A stretch of DNA of 64,000 bases from Anisakis pegreffii (Eukaryota > Nematoda > Chromadorea > Rhabditida > Anisakidae), in contig JAPYMA010001834.1 in assembly GCA_035041965.1 (NCBI GenBank), forward strand, positions 21,187 through 85,186. The letters run 5' to 3'. The position numbers were made by a program, and so were the translations under genes. Positions 31,748 through 53,800 of the stretch are shown in pieces (within the stretch, counting starts at the first letter, position 1; each line of letters begins with the position of its first letter). The notes beneath the pieces are model-generated. The model searched no databases and had not been told where the DNA came from. It saw only the letters and a program-made list of their open reading frames with translations.

Positions 31748-34714
31748 ATGACAGCAAGTGCTGAACAGTCATCGTCGTCACTGAATTATAATACTAATAC
31801 TAATAATAATCATTATAACAGTAATAATAATGCTAATAATAATAATGTGAAACGAAAGCAAATAAATGAAAAAGCATTCGACAATGACAACTCATTGATA
31901 ATGAAGATGTCGGTTGAGCAGTGGTCTTATAATGATGTTGCTAAGTGGTTAACATCGATTGGCTTTGAGCATTACGCTAATTGGATCGCATTTGAGCATA
32001 AGGTTTCTTTTATTATTATCGTTGCATCTGTTAGTGTCCTTATTATTATCATTACCTAAATGGTGTCATGTTTTGATATGATTTTATTGATCAATAACAA
32101 TCATACAATAATTGAGATCGATGGTGCAACATTACTAACACTAACAGAACGTGATCTACGTGAGAAACCAGTTGAAATGCAATGCCTTGGTGATATTAAA
32201 CATTTATCAAACGCTATTTCTTCACTTCGAAATGAATCTTTTATCCACTGCTCTAATTCGAAGGTCAGTTTAATTTCACGTCGCTCTCTGGAGGGAGTTG
32301 TTCGAGAGTTAATGGGGCCCTTCGATATAGATGGCATTTTCCTCAGAGGGAATTGGGTGCCTTAGAAGGGATAGGAGCACACTGGGAGGAAAAAGGATGC
32401 TCGAGAGAGGTAAAGGCTTCGAGAGTGGAATTTGGGTGCCCTGTGACAGGACTGGATGTGACGGTGTAGGAGGGAAACTTTGGGAGATTGAGCAGCATGA
32501 GAGAAAAAATTGGCAATCAGGAGTGAATGAGGGCTTCAACTCCACTTTGCCTTTGTGTCCAGAATTCTATCGAATTTACAAAAAACAATCCCAATAATAC
32601 TCTAAAATAATTCAGTCAAATTTATCGACATGCTCATCGTCGTGTCATCTAAGCAGTCGTGTTCATTTACCATATGCAAACGATGTCAACGAAAATAGTA
32701 ATGCTTCAACGCTTTGTGCTGATCATCAAGATGGTTTTGTACCGATTATGAATGTCAATCACGGAATGTACACAGAACCAACGTTTGTATCTTTGTTTTC
32801 AAAAGGATTTTATTAAACTCAGAAATATTTACGAATCATATCTTTCGACAATTAATATTAGGTAAAAAATATCTGTTATTATGGAGTAACATCAATCGAA
32901 TTAAGTGAAACTTCGGGTATGAACCTCTCATCGAGAGAGAACGCTAGTGGTGAAACAAGACTGATCCAGGTTTTGACCAGGGAGCATTTGATACGTCAGG
33001 TTCATTATTATCACTACTTTAATATTATTTATTATTGTTAATATAACACTTTATGGTTATAGTAATATTATTGTCAGTATTATTAGCATCATTATAACTT
33101 TGTATCAATGACAGGTTGAAAGCGCGGATACGAAGAATAAATCATTAATAAAGTTGGCGATTGCATTTTGTTATTGCACATTCTCGTTGCTTACGTCTGC
33201 ATTTGTTATGGTTCTCGTGCACGATCGAGTTCCAGGCTTGTTATTATTATTGTTCATGTATTGCTGATTATATTCGTTGAACAAGTATTGTAGAATGATC
33301 GTTATTGCTAGCATTATTATTGCAGATATGAAGACATATCCACCTTTGCCGGATATAGTGCTCGACAATTTACCGTTGATACCGTGGGCATTCGAAGTTT
33401 GTGAATTAATTGGAGTTGTATTGTCGAGTATTTGGTTTATTATTCTGTTCTTCCATAAACACAGGTAAGTTGTATTTATTGATTGTTTTGTGTTAATGGT
33501 AATGATGATTTAGAATAGTGGTAATGCGACGAATGTTTTCATTGGTTGGGACGGTGTTTTTATTGCGGTGTGTCACAATGTTGATCACATCTCTGTCTGT
33601 ACCTGGTGTTCATCTGGAATGCTCTGCAAAGGTTTGTTTATTTAATCAGCGAATCCAACTCATTATGAGTTTATGCCTCTCCGTTATTACCAATATCACT
33701 GATATCACCAATATTACATTCTTCCTTCTTTAGCATTCTTCTTTCCCCGCAACTAACGATTGCAGCGTTGGGAATCATTTGTCTTCATGAAATTATTATA
33801 ATAATACCAGCAATAAACAAACCTTTGGAAAAAGGTTTGTTTATTACTGGCATTGTCATGAGTATTACTAGTAAAATGGTGAATATTGAAGAGTTACGGA
33901 GCACTGTCAGCCAAGTTATCTGAAGCGTATCACATCTGGTCAAAACTGGGAATGTCGATTCAAGGAGTGAGAACTTGCGGTGATTATATGTTCAGTGGAC
34001 ATACCACTGCTGTGACTTTATTGAATCATTTCATCACTGAATGTGCGTTTATCATTAACAGTTAATTTACTAGAATATCATTAGACCACGGCTTACCCGA
34101 CGATTAAGACTTTTTCCGAAATCACTCTAATACTTTGACTCTATGGTAATGGTAGTAGCAGCGATTACATTAACGTACAGTAGTAGTGATGAATTCAGAT
34201 ACACCAGACTCGTGGCACGGTCTGCACACGATGACGTGGGTGATGAATCTGTTCGGAATATTTTTTATATTGGCTGGACATGAACACTACAGTATTGATG
34301 TGTTCATCGCTTTCTATATCTCGTCGAGGATGTTCCTTTATTATCACACCTTCGCTTATAACCATTTTAATTCGACTTCAAGTGACCAGCGAATCAGAAT
34401 TTGGTTCCCTTTAGGATGGTCAGTTCTTATTATTATTTTATTGTTGTTATTATTACTGTTATTGTTATTATCATTATTGGAAATATGGTGTTAATAAATG
34501 GTCGACATTAAGGTTTTTCGAGGCTGGTGGTCAAGGAAGGGTGGCGAACGAGTTCGAATTCCCGTTTTCGTTTCCGATCGCATCGATATTCGATTATTGC
34601 AAACGTTTTGTACATTCCCATAAACTGTTGTCATGTCAAAGTAATGATAAATTAAACAACAAAAGACGTCAGTCGTATCAGTGGACAATAGCAACGAACA
34701 ACAGCATTCACTAA
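31748..34714 (+). CDS. SAMD8: Sphingomyelin synthase-related protein (SMSr, SAMD8 type)
   Basis: ER membrane enzyme related to sphingomyelin synthases; vertebrate SAMD8 makes ceramide phosphoethanolamine and senses ceramide. Ten exons keep phase: 31748-32002, 32117-32263, 32616-32782, 32906-32999, 33115-33235, 33326-33464, 33514-33631, 33892-34042, 34199-34418, 34513-34714, total 537 residues. An Asn-rich leader precedes a SAM domain ([18 protein letters not shown] to LGDIKHL, about residues 57-120). Several membrane segments follow, with VHDRVPD, TYPPLPD, TSLSVPG and the catalytic motifs CGDYMFSGH (H384) and GHEHYSID (H427, D431), the full His-His-Asp triad. The wording of these motifs is closer to SAMD8 than to SMS1/2. 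Intron 5 needs a GC donor at 33236. The start ATG directly follows a tttgcag, so trans-splicing onto the start is possible. Confidence 0.92.
33807..33850 (+). repeat. Near-perfect 20-bp hairpin in SMSr intron 7
   Basis: CCAGCAATAAACAAACCTTT, a GGAA loop, then AAAGGTTTGTTTATTACTGG: twenty-base arms with one mismatch. It lies in the 33632-33891 intron. The tetraloop is too small for a typical miRNA precursor, so a palindromic insertion or an RNA structure affecting splicing is more likely. Confidence 0.7.
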
Positions 34715-37631
34715 ACGACGACTCAAACCCTTTCTCCGTTACGGACCATCCCAGTCGACAGCTCAAAAAGCGTAAGAGTGTTAAGAAGTAATTTGTATTT
34801 ATTGTTTACTTATTTATTCAGTTCTGTATCCATTGCGCATCTGTGATTTGTTCCGATAGCTGTGAATGCATTATTATATTTCGTTGTATTAAATTGCAAT
34901 TGTTTATCGTTTTTATCATTATTTTTATTATTATTGTAGTTCTTTAATTTATTATTATTGATATCATTATTGCGTACAATTTGATACATTATTGATACAA
35001 TGTGCAGTCGGTAATAATTTTATATTGTATTGAAAATTGATCGGTGTATATGGATATGAATTATTTCATTGCATCTCAGTTTATTCGCGTAATAGTGGTT
35101 TTGATATATTTGTTATTGCTGATGGTTCATTTGCAAATATGTATTAAAATGGAATGGAGAACAACAATAAAGTTTGTTGGAGAGGTTTCTGCGATAGTGT
35201 AAATGATAATGGATAACGTCTGGGGAAAAGAGAAATTGAGTTAGATCAGGTTGATGACGAGTAGCCGAAATCGGCCGAAACGAAATCGCTCACCAGAAAT
35301 TAGCGACCGACAAAATTTCAGTGACCATGACCGAAGGTCGGAAAGATCAGACGGATCTTCATAGATGACCAGTGATTAGTAGGTTGATAGTCGATGGCCG
35401 CTCAGCGTAAAGTCTGTCACTTCCCAAATTTAGTCAGCAACAAAAGTAGGTAGGACCGAGCTGGTTGTTGTTTAACACTTTTAAAATCTAAAATGAATTC
35501 GATCAATTGATGCTAGTGATTTGTTTATATCGCATTTTATGATTTCAATAAATGACTGAAATAGTGATCCGCAAGGGGGTTCGAATGCCTCTGTCCCTCT
35601 TATTGCCTCTGTCTCTCTTGGTGTCCGAATTACTGACTTCCCCCTCCCTCCTCTCCTAGGCCCTCGGCCATTGCGGAGCGCACGCGTTGATTAACACATA
35701 AACACCAGCATTGCATGCTACTAATCCGCTCGTATTGCTGACAACGAATGCTCTGGTTTATGAAAGAATTTCCATTCGTTTTATTCGCATTCATCTCACA
35801 TCAGCATTTCATTCAGTCCCGAATTTATCGTCGATTCAATTGAGTGCACACTTCAACTTTGTCTAAGTATGTTCGCGTCTACATTCAGTCATTTGCGATT
35901 GATTCATCATTTTTGGTTAGTTTTTGGGTTCCACTTTAATGTTGAGATTTATGCAAAATTATAGTGACAGTAATAATAATAATGATAATGCGGAAAGAGT
36001 AAAATTGAAGAAGACGACGATAATAATGATGATAACGTCGAAATGCATCAAGCACGAACCGCATAACGAAACATTATTAATGGCGATACTTCATATTGTG
36101 TTGATTAAGTGCAGACGGATTTGTGAAGAAATAAAATTTCGTCGCCAAATCTCATGAATTAATCCAAAATCGATGTCGACTTGATGAGTGACTTCGAATG
36201 CATTAACACTAACATTAGTAAAATAAAATTCATTGGAACATTTTGGTTTTCTAATGAATGCATTCGAATATTAAACAAACTAAACACTGCGCCTCATCAG
36301 CACATTTCTTATTGGTTCTGTGAAGTGATTTATAGTAAATGCCTATTACTGCGTGATAACTACGTTAAATGATGCATACCAGATTTGTTGTTTGATGAAT
36401 TGACATATGAAATGAAATGAGATTGAAATATGGATGGATGGATGGATGTGTGGAATGAAGATGAATGCACTGAGAAATAAAGAATGAAGAAAAATGCTTG
36501 GATGTGCGATTCGATGTGTTAATTGAACAGCTGTTGCACGAGCACGATTGATAGGAACAATGTTCATCCACAATCTCGTTCTATTGTCGTAACTTTCTTA
36601 CACATCAAACGCAGTAGTTAGTGCTCGGGCAGTAGTTGAAGGTGTTATTTTATTGAAGTTACTTATTCAAATCTTTATTCATGCATTTTCGCATGCTATC
36701 GCCACTTCATTTATTGATTCTTTCTCATTTCTTTAGATCTGCATTGAGGGTTTTTTTCACCTACCAATCCCATGCCACAACGAATGGCATTTGTAACCTG
36801 CTTTGGCAAATAACCTAATTTTTTATAGTTCAAATATTAATTTTTTGTTCAGAAAATAAAATATAGCATTTCATATGGCAGCAAAAGCGTTGATGATAAG
36901 GAGAAAATTTTCACCTTTCTTGGATTTATCCGATCCTCAGGACGTAACTCTATCCTCCATTAAAAATTACACGGGTTTCACAATACGCCAGTTCAGATCA
37001 GTGGTTCTCAAAGAGCAGATATTGCGGGAGAAGGAGGAGGAGGAGGGGTAGGGGCGGAGGAGGAGTGATTTAAGGATGTCAATGGGGAGGTTGGCAGATT
37101 AAATTATATTTTTCATGTGCAACTTTCACGGCGAATATACCCCTAGAGTACTACTCAATAGTGCCTTTAAAATGGTTTTTTAATTACGAAGAACTGACTC
37201 CTTTGATATCAGTGAGAAATTCTTTCAAGCAAATTTGATCGATGAATCAATTTTCGACTTCCTCTAAACATGTCACTCATAACTACGAAGTTTTTGAACG
37301 TGAAGAGGAATGACCTTTGAACAGATGGGGGACGGGGAGAGGATCAAGCTCTGTCATAAAACCAATTCGGGCAGAACCACTGATCTGACTGATATATGAC
37401 TTGCTGAATTCATTTGCAAACAAGACTGATAACACAGGTGTGCGGCGTATGAATAATCGATAACTGCGGCTTTATCGATGTATGTATATATGTAAAAACC
37501 GACGGTGATTCGCTACATCAATGCTGATGATTATTCATTTGATACTTATATCTTCAACACTATTTCTCATTCGTTTCGGTATGTTGTGTTGCATTATATA
37601 GAGCATGTTTGTATACAAAATCTGGACACAC

Positions 37632-38256
37632 TGTTGCGAATTGGGCGACCGTGCCGCAATGCCGCTACTTCCCATTATGTGCCCAACCATTCTCAACCTT
37701 TTTGAGCAAATCGCCCGTTTTTGCTGACAGTGCAGCCAACCTTCTCTTCCCTATTCAGCAGTATATAACAGCCACCTAGAAAGGCCAGAAAGACTAAAAA
37801 GAGTCATTTATGATTATGTATTGTTGAATGTGGTCATCGGGATGATGCGACAAAAAATATGATAATATGCGCAACAGCAAAAAATGATTCATGTTCGTCA
37901 AGGAACGTTTCCTTCATCCAAAGATATCCCTCACATCCAGATGTGACATTAAAACAGTTATTTTACTGAGCACTAGTTGGCGTGCAATAACCCAGAATCA
38001 CTGCTGTAATCTAAATTCGGGAAACAGCCAATTAATTCTTTGATCACATTGGCCCATGCATCGTTTTCACGCACTAATGGGCAATATCGCCCAGGCTGCA
38101 CACAGCTTCTAATTTAGCTATTCGAGTTGCGATTTCAATTGGTCTGTTCAGTTTGGCTGATGAGATAGCCTAAGCCTGACGACTAATCGCGTTTCCTGAA
38201 ATTATTCCTTATGGACTAGGTTTTACTTTGTGGTCCCTTTTGCCCAATTCGCCACA
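37632..38256. mobile_element. Element with GCGAATTGGGC terminal inverted repeats
   Basis: The left end TGTTGCGAATTGGGC (37632-37646) and the right end GCCCAATTCGCCACA (38242-38256) are inverted copies with two mismatches, 625 bp apart. The interior has no coding frame. GCCC and GGGC motifs recur near the ends. I infer a non-autonomous DNA transposon; the superfamily is unknown. Confidence 0.45.
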
Positions 38257-38619
38257 TTTATCGGTAAGGGTCAGTTCGTAACGCATTATATTCACTCATG
38301 TTCAATCTCGATTTTGGTTTCAAGCTTACACTTAAAACTGAAAAACGCCCGAAAAACACACGCGTTACAAATTCTGCCTAATTCATTTAGAGATGTCTTA
38401 TATATGTCAGAGACGTCTGACGTCTTAAATGAATGATTTTCGATTAATTTAGTTAATTATGCATACGTTCACCTATCTCATAATATTGTTATTTGATAAC
38501 ACTTATCATCGTTGAATAATTCAAGAAATGACAATGATAACAGTAACAATACCATTTGTAATGATATATAATAACTTTTAATACCAACGTAAGTAATAAT
38601 AACGTATGATAATATTAAT

Positions 38620-38690
38620 GCCAATAATAATAGTAATAATAATAACATTAATAATAATAACAATAATAACAATAATAATAATGCCAGCAG
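38620..38690 (+). repeat. AAT-rich microsatellite
   Basis: Imperfect AATAAT/AACAAT repeats directly upstream of the first identified receptor exon. They open a long Leu-rich frame on the minus strand (38478-38753), which I reject as coding. Confidence 0.8.
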
Positions 38691-38822
38691 TGCCTGGGGT
38701 ACCATCAATTGACTAATAGTAACAGTAATAGTAATAGTGATGTTTGCAATCATGACTATACATAATATTATTGAACAATAATAAAAACAACCGTAATAAT
38801 GATAAAATCAATGATATAACAG

Positions 38823-46967
<8,145 letters not shown>

Positions 46968-49900
46968 GGTATTTGAGAGTGCACTTTCAAACACTGCTAT
47001 AACAGCGGCTTTTGCAGCGCACGGGTTGGGGTAGGGAAGGGGATGGAGCTGATTTGAGGTTACCATTGGAGGAATAATCTTCAAATAGTGGTCGTGAAAG
47101 TGGTCGTAAACAACTTGCCTTAACATATGGAATACATTAGGGCGAGTTGTTTTCAAAAGGAATGCCTCCCTCTGAACTCCTCCGCTCTTCTTCTGAAAGG
47201 GAATTTGAGCATTTTAGAGAGGAATTGAGGAGGTTCGTAGATCATCATTTTTTCGATACATATTTTCAAAGTGCTTGTTTGTGGAGAGAGGAATGGCAAC
47301 AATCTATCGCACGATCAAAAGATTGTAGATGAGCAAGGTATCATCGGTAGCATACATTAGGTAACAGATTTTTTTGAATATTGCAATTGCAGAGGTTTGA
47401 ACAGGGGAGAATATGTCGTATGAAGTGAAAACTACCCAAGCGAAATTCCGATGCAAAAAACAGTTTGAAAAGTGGCCAGGTCAACTTTTATCTGTCTGAG
47501 GCAACCTCACTTCATGAAATTTGATGAGAAAGATCGTCGCGTCAAATTGTATTTTTTCCTGCCGAAGGCGCTTGAGAAATATTGTAGGTAGCGCGGCCGC
47601 TCAATTTTTTCCGATGAATATTCACGTGGATTGTTCAAAATGAATAAAAACAATCTTTTTTTTTCGGCGAAACTTCGCAAAGACCATTTCAGACCAACAG
47701 GTTTATTCACTCCGACCTGTGCGATGCACTTTTCAAAAACATTTTTCGCAGAACAATTTTGTCACTATGCTATACGTGTGTTTGATAGGATATAGCCTAA
47801 TTTTTCCATCTTCTCCAGTAAGATACGGAAACTGGTAAACGTCAAATAGCATAGTGTCAAAGTATATGATTGAACTGTTAATGCTGGATGAATACGTGAA
47901 ATGACATAAATTACCTAATTGTAAATGTTAATTCATACTGGTGTGAATGATCCAAATTTGACAATTGTACAATAAAGAGAAACGTTGTGTTCTGTTATAT
48001 TTTGCATTTGATTCTATAATTTATTTATTCAATTTCTTACTTTGGTAATGATGTGGCTGAAGTAAATTGAATATTTATGCAAATCTAGCGAACATATACG
48101 AGAATGTTTCGATTTCATCTCAAAACTTACGAATCTCAAGAGGTTTGTCTGCAACAAGAATGGCTTGAATAATGCCTAACAATAAATAATGTGTTCCATT
48201 AAAAGGCAGATAAACATGCGAACAATTTCGTAAAGACAATAACAAGTACACATCATCCTAGCATATCACGTCGCATCAATAATATCATACCATACCATAT
48301 CGCATGTATAAGTTCTCAAATTGAATCCACCTTATAATTTCATCAAAACATCAGTACATATCCACTGTTCTAATCCTAATTTAAGTAAACTCAACAATGA
48401 TTCTTTTCACAATAGTCCATCATTTGTATTTCGTCCACCGCCTTATAATTGCAACGCTGCATTTGATCAAATTGTATTCAGTTGATAATAACTCACCATA
48501 TCATAAGTCATGTATGCATGGATGTAATCCTATTTGTGTGTTGAGTGAGGATTAGTCAAAAGAGTACGCTGAAGTAAAGTAAAGTGAAATGAAATTGATG
48601 CTCAAGGGTGTAGTAATGTAGTAATGAGGCGGAATGCTGAGTGCTGCTCACTTACGATGCTAAAGTTTAGAACGAAGTAACGACGGTTTCGAATGGAACA
48701 AATCATAACAATTTGAATTATAATCTTCTGATTACTTGTTGTACGATTGAGAGGTTCATTCAGATGACAAGTTACATTTGTTAGTGTTGGAGGTGTTTGC
48801 TACTGAGGCACTAGTTCATTTTTTTTGTTAGCTACCAATCTCTAGCTAGCGCATCTTTCTCTACCTACCCAAACTTGCCATCAAATAATCATCGGTCAAA
48901 TGCACTACCTACTGAGCCAATGTAATCGATTATTGGGCACTGCGTTTTAACGGTCATTACTGGGCTATATAGCTCGAATTTTGAGTGTGCGGAAATTAAA
49001 ACCAGCTGGTTTTGAAATGCATACCAGTTATCAAGTTTGAGCCAGCAGGCAATTATTCTGATGTGGGGCAATCCAGATTTACATTAGTTTGTTAATTTTA
49101 ACATTGGATTCGAGTGAAGTCGAATTAGGACTGGGATTGGAACTGCGTTTCGATGTGATCTGATATGGTATGGTATGATACGATGAGATATGTTACTTGT
49201 GATATTCTAATATTTGCGGATCATATTGCTGTCATACTTTAACTTATTCGATCGCTATGTTACTAGTTATATAGCACTACTATGCATAGATGGAATTGAG
49301 GCAATAAAAGTAAGAATTTCGTTCCGTTCAAATGCATCCTTCTTACTTATACTACACCTAAAAGATACCGAAAGCAGTCAGCAAAGGAATTTTTGAAGAA
49401 ATGCGTAGCTGGATTTCATTAATATTTATTATCATTTTGTGCATTTCTTTTTTGTTGTTACATTCGAAACGTTTAATTTTAACGTCTAAACGCGAACATA
49501 TGGCGGACATGGAAACGTACAAATATAATTGAATCTAATTTTTAATTCTCTTCAAATCGTGCTTTTATATATATGTTTGCATGTTATCTTTTATGCCTAT
49601 CCATTTATCTGTCCTTCATTCATCTTCAAACATCTCAAAAATTTATTCACCAAATTTAAATATAAAGTCGAATATAATGCAATTCAAAGCTAAGCCTAAA
49701 TCCACATTCAAACGAGTGTACGGAAAATTTATTCAATTCTCTAACAAATTAAATTATTTGTATGCTCTTATTCCTTTATCAGAAAATTTTCTTTCTTCTA
49801 TTTTTCCATACGTATACCATTTCTTGAAACTCAAATTCTTCGTTCTATGTGAATATTCTCATCGAGATACTTATTACTCAAATTCTCAATTTCGTGCGTA

Positions 49901-50672
49901 TACAATATTACCTCTTTCATACCTTCTTTTATTACGTCATTCAATAATATTATATACACATCATCCAATAGAATAATCATTATTTCTGTAAATATCATTG
50001 AATTTTCGCGTCGATATTCAGTTCGTCTGTTTAATCAGCAGTTACAATAACTAGTCATAAATTTACGCCTCTCTATTGCTAATAAAAACATCCTTCTTTG
50101 ACGTCATTTTTTTCATGCAGTCAATCATAAACTGTGCAACAAATCACTACTTTTCATGAAATTATGATCTCGATTAGTGATTTGGTGATCATAGAAATAT
50201 GGAAATTACTCTCCCCCATAATACCCAAAGATTTCTGGGGAGAGGGCACGAAATAGGTGCTAGAAATACGTTGCGTTCGATTATGGGATATGTTGTGGAT
50301 GCGTTCGTAACTCGTGATGAATTATAAATGGAACAAGGATCAGAAATTGATTTGATGCCTTCACATGAATTCAATGAGAATCACGCACGGATATGAGTGT
50401 CACTAATGACATTTTCAGGTATTTCGTAAAGCATCGTCGCATTTGTATTCACTATCATTTTTGTATCTTTGTGATTCGTTATTATAACATTCAGTTGCAT
50501 CAATTAATTCATTTCTATTCACTAAGGATCACTGAACACAAATTGAATAATTGAGATTAAAAGATTAAACACTCGATTAATGAGACTAAAAAATATTGCA
50601 ACGAAATTCGAATGATTCATTCGAATTTCATACACCTACCAATCAATCAATGCACGTCAAACTGATCTTCTA
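46968..50672. other. Intergenic region, no gene supported
   Basis: AT-rich sequence. The frames at 47147-47332 and 49581-49976 (131 codons, Ser/Tyr/Leu-rich) are the longest, but neither has splice context, domain or composition that convinces me. Degenerate TTAGGC-like motifs occur near 46500-46600, before the region starts. The first part holds the receptor 3' UTR. Confidence 0.45.
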
Positions 50673-50832
50673 TTGATCACTCGAAGAACTAAGTGGGCAT
50701 CGATCAACAAGCAAAGTCAGCGATCATTAGCAATAATGATACTGATGGTATCAGCAACAACAATAATAATAATAATAATAGTACCAATAATAATATTAGC
50801 TAACACTGACGATGACAACAATAATAGCAACG

Positions 50833-50837
<5 letters not shown>

Positions 50838-50893
<56 letters not shown>
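50838..50893 (+). repeat. (AAT)n microsatellite
   Basis: About 18 AAT units in a larger AAT/AAC-rich tract (50750-50895). It opens a poly-Asn frame on the plus strand and a poly-Leu frame on the minus strand. With no surrounding exon structure I do not call a gene. Confidence 0.9.
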
Positions 50894-50895
<2 letters not shown>

Positions 50896-50899
50896 CAAA

Positions 50900-53800
50900 C
50901 ACCATGAATGGAATTAATTTAGTGGGTAGTTTTCGAGCTTCAATGGTTTATTCATTCACTCATTCGTTTATTTACTTAAATGATATTCCTTACCATGCTG
51001 CGATGAATTATGAAATATGTTAAGTGCGTATTCATTTATTTATTTTCTAGTTTTAACTGGTATATCGTTGCTTGATACAGTATGAATCCAATCATTAGAC
51101 TGGTTGCAATCGAACATGTATAATGTTATGATTGCACTGATTTATAAGATTATCATTTTATTGATTGGCTTGATCCATGAAATGATTCGGAGTTCGACTT
51201 GGGAAAGATGTGTGATATTCCCAGATGAGAACTTAACTGGAACTTGAACATAACTGTAAGCGTAAGGCTAAGGCCAAACAAAACTATAAACCGATTTGCG
51301 GCTTGAGACTGAGTCTAAGCTCAAATGCATTCAAAATTCCCTCGACACTAGCACTATTGGATCGCATTGATATGCGACACAGTACTGCTAGCCGAGAACG
51401 TCATTGGGATGAATTACGTTGGGTACAAAATAAAATGAAATAAATCAGAAACTTTGTGAATGTGCTAACGAATGAGTGAATTTTAATTAATGACAGCTGC
51501 TCGTCAATGCGTTTCACACACACATTCAAATAGTCTCATCTTTTTCATTTCAGTTATTGGATATACGTTCACATCGATGTCAAAAGTATTGCCGTTCGTT
51601 TATTTGTTTATCAATCAGCAATCAGGTGTAACAGATACCATCGTATGCCATTTATTTTGATAGTCCTCTAGATCATTTCTGAACTGAACAATCTTTAAAG
51701 TTCGTCATGCATGTACAGCGGGCACATGGCTGTATTTCTGTCTCCACCTCCCTCCCCTTTCCCTCCTCGCTTAACCCAGTTTTAACCCCTCTCCTCTCTC
51801 ATTTTGGCCTCAAATCAGTCTCGAATTCATACATAGTTTCAACCTTGGCCTTACACTTAAGCAGGTGCTTTTACTTTTCGGCTTACAAGTGACTAATATA
51901 CATCCATGTTTATCCTTAAAATTGTAGGAGGTTTTCAGGTTACTTAATTGCTGATTTGACCTTAATTATTCAATGATACCTCTGGATGTTTCAACTATTA
52001 GTTGTAGCATGTCACTGAAAAACTCTGCTGTTGTCATACTGTCCCATTATAAACAACAAATCGCTTGTTAACTGCACTGTAGAGCAACAGCAAAAAACCT
52101 ACGAATGGGACAACTTCTTTTGTTGAGAGAGTTTTGTGTGTAGAATCTGGAATCGTTTTCAATGTTCGTGTAAAATGTTTTTGGAAATAACGGTCAAATC
52201 CGGAAAGTGGTTAAAATGCATGAACTTCAGTAATTGAAATAACAATTGCACACTTCGAATCTGGAAGCATGTTTTTCCCGCATCATTCGCGCTTTTCCGA
52301 GGAAAAGGAAATCAAATGCACGTTTGAGGAACCAAAAGTGGAATTAACACATTTTTTCATGATATTCATCTGTTGAATTGCTTGTTAATTGCACTGTGCA
52401 GCAACAACAAATCAGAGCAGTTCATCGACTTATTCGAAAAGATTCATACATTAACCAATCAATCTGGAATAGTCGTTTAGCTGAGTGATTGTCACAATAT
52501 TAGGCTCTATACCCCGTCATTTTGGATATATGGCAGACCGTCATTCCCCCTGCAATAATTTACGTGACCACAATCTTCTCTGACAATTTTAGTGACAAAT
52601 CAGAAGAAAATTGATCCATTCGTCAACAATTTTGATGTCAAAAATTCGTTAGTGGTATCAAATTATTCCCTGTAATCATCCAAGCACAATGGATACAATC
52701 ATCCAAGCAGATATTTATGAAAAAAAAATCAGTCAAAGCTCCTTAATTCCCATCTAACACTCTCGAATTCTCCCAGGAGGACTTTCCCTGCTATCAGAAT
52801 CAAGTCACGGGACACTTCTGTGTTTAATGAGTTGAGATAATTGGATTTTCTATTGATATATGATTTTTTTTTGATATACGCCGTATGGTTTCTATTGATA
52901 TAAATCAACAAGTACAAAACTATGCTGCAACGAAGTGTTGAATGCTGACCTCATGCGCACTGGGCAGGTGCTCTAAACGAGGGTGTTCGAGCTTCCTTAC
53001 GGATCAGGAACGCTTTATAGGAGTGTAATCCTTGTGTATTATATATAGACATGCATATTCGATGCATTACTATTGCTTTTTCGTAGTTTATCTGAAGGCG
53101 TTTTATTGCAGCACATAAAAAACTAACATCAATATTTTATGGTGTGCATTTTTTATTTATGCATGCATATTGATCACGCCTCACTTTACTGTGTTTATAT
53201 GCGGCAAGTTTGGTGTCGAATTGCATAAGATGCTTTGAATAGCCATCTGTCATTAAAGGATAGTTTAGTCGATAGAAGTTAAAAAGTGAATTGATCGTCG
53301 CTCAATCACTCATCAATAACCGGGCAATTGCAACCAATCAGTTTTGGTTGATCTGTTGATCAATCACATTTTATCGCTGCTATTTTCTTATTTTTGTTTC
53401 ATCACTTCACCTTTACCTCCTTCATTCACAGCTTGTAGTGAGAATAATAGTACTGTTATTGTTGCTACTGTTGCTACACTACTGTTGTTATTATTGTTAT
53501 TACTAAGATTATTATTATTGCTATTATTATTATCATTATTATCATGATTATTATCATTATCGTTATTATTATCATTATTATTATTATTATCATTATTATT
53601 ATTATTGTTGTTATTATTATTTACCCAGTTGGTTTAATCACCCGAGTTTAACGTTTGCCTGACCGACGATTTTAAGAGTGGCCATTACATGAAAATTGTT
53701 ACAATGTAATCGAGCATCGACAATTATGAAAAATAGACCACGGCCGTATCCCACGGGAGTTGCAGGTCCCCTCCGCTGCAGCAGAGCAGACGAATAAAGG

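Larger units (their letters stand above)
34715..38822. other. Region 5' of the nicotinic receptor exons
   Basis: Holds the SMSr 3' UTR and probably the still unidentified signal-peptide exon(s) of the acetylcholine receptor gene. I found no hydrophobic leader with the required phase-1 donor. A short (ATGG)n run lies at 36430-36448. An inverted-repeat element is at 37632-38256. A purine-rich patch occurs near 37027-37065. (AAT)n-type sequence precedes the exon at 38823. Confidence 0.45.

Noticed and set aside
38478..38753. Leu-rich minus-strand frame resembling a membrane protein
   Set aside because: It is produced entirely by AAT-type microsatellite sequence.
49581..49976. 131-codon Ser/Tyr/Leu-rich frame
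   Set aside because: Pyrimidine-rich AT sequence with no domain, no splice context and no similarity I can name.
50673..51023. Hydrophobic leader followed by poly-Asn
   Set aside because: The hydrophobic run and Asn run both come from ATA/AAT repeats. No downstream exon with non-repetitive coding was seen.
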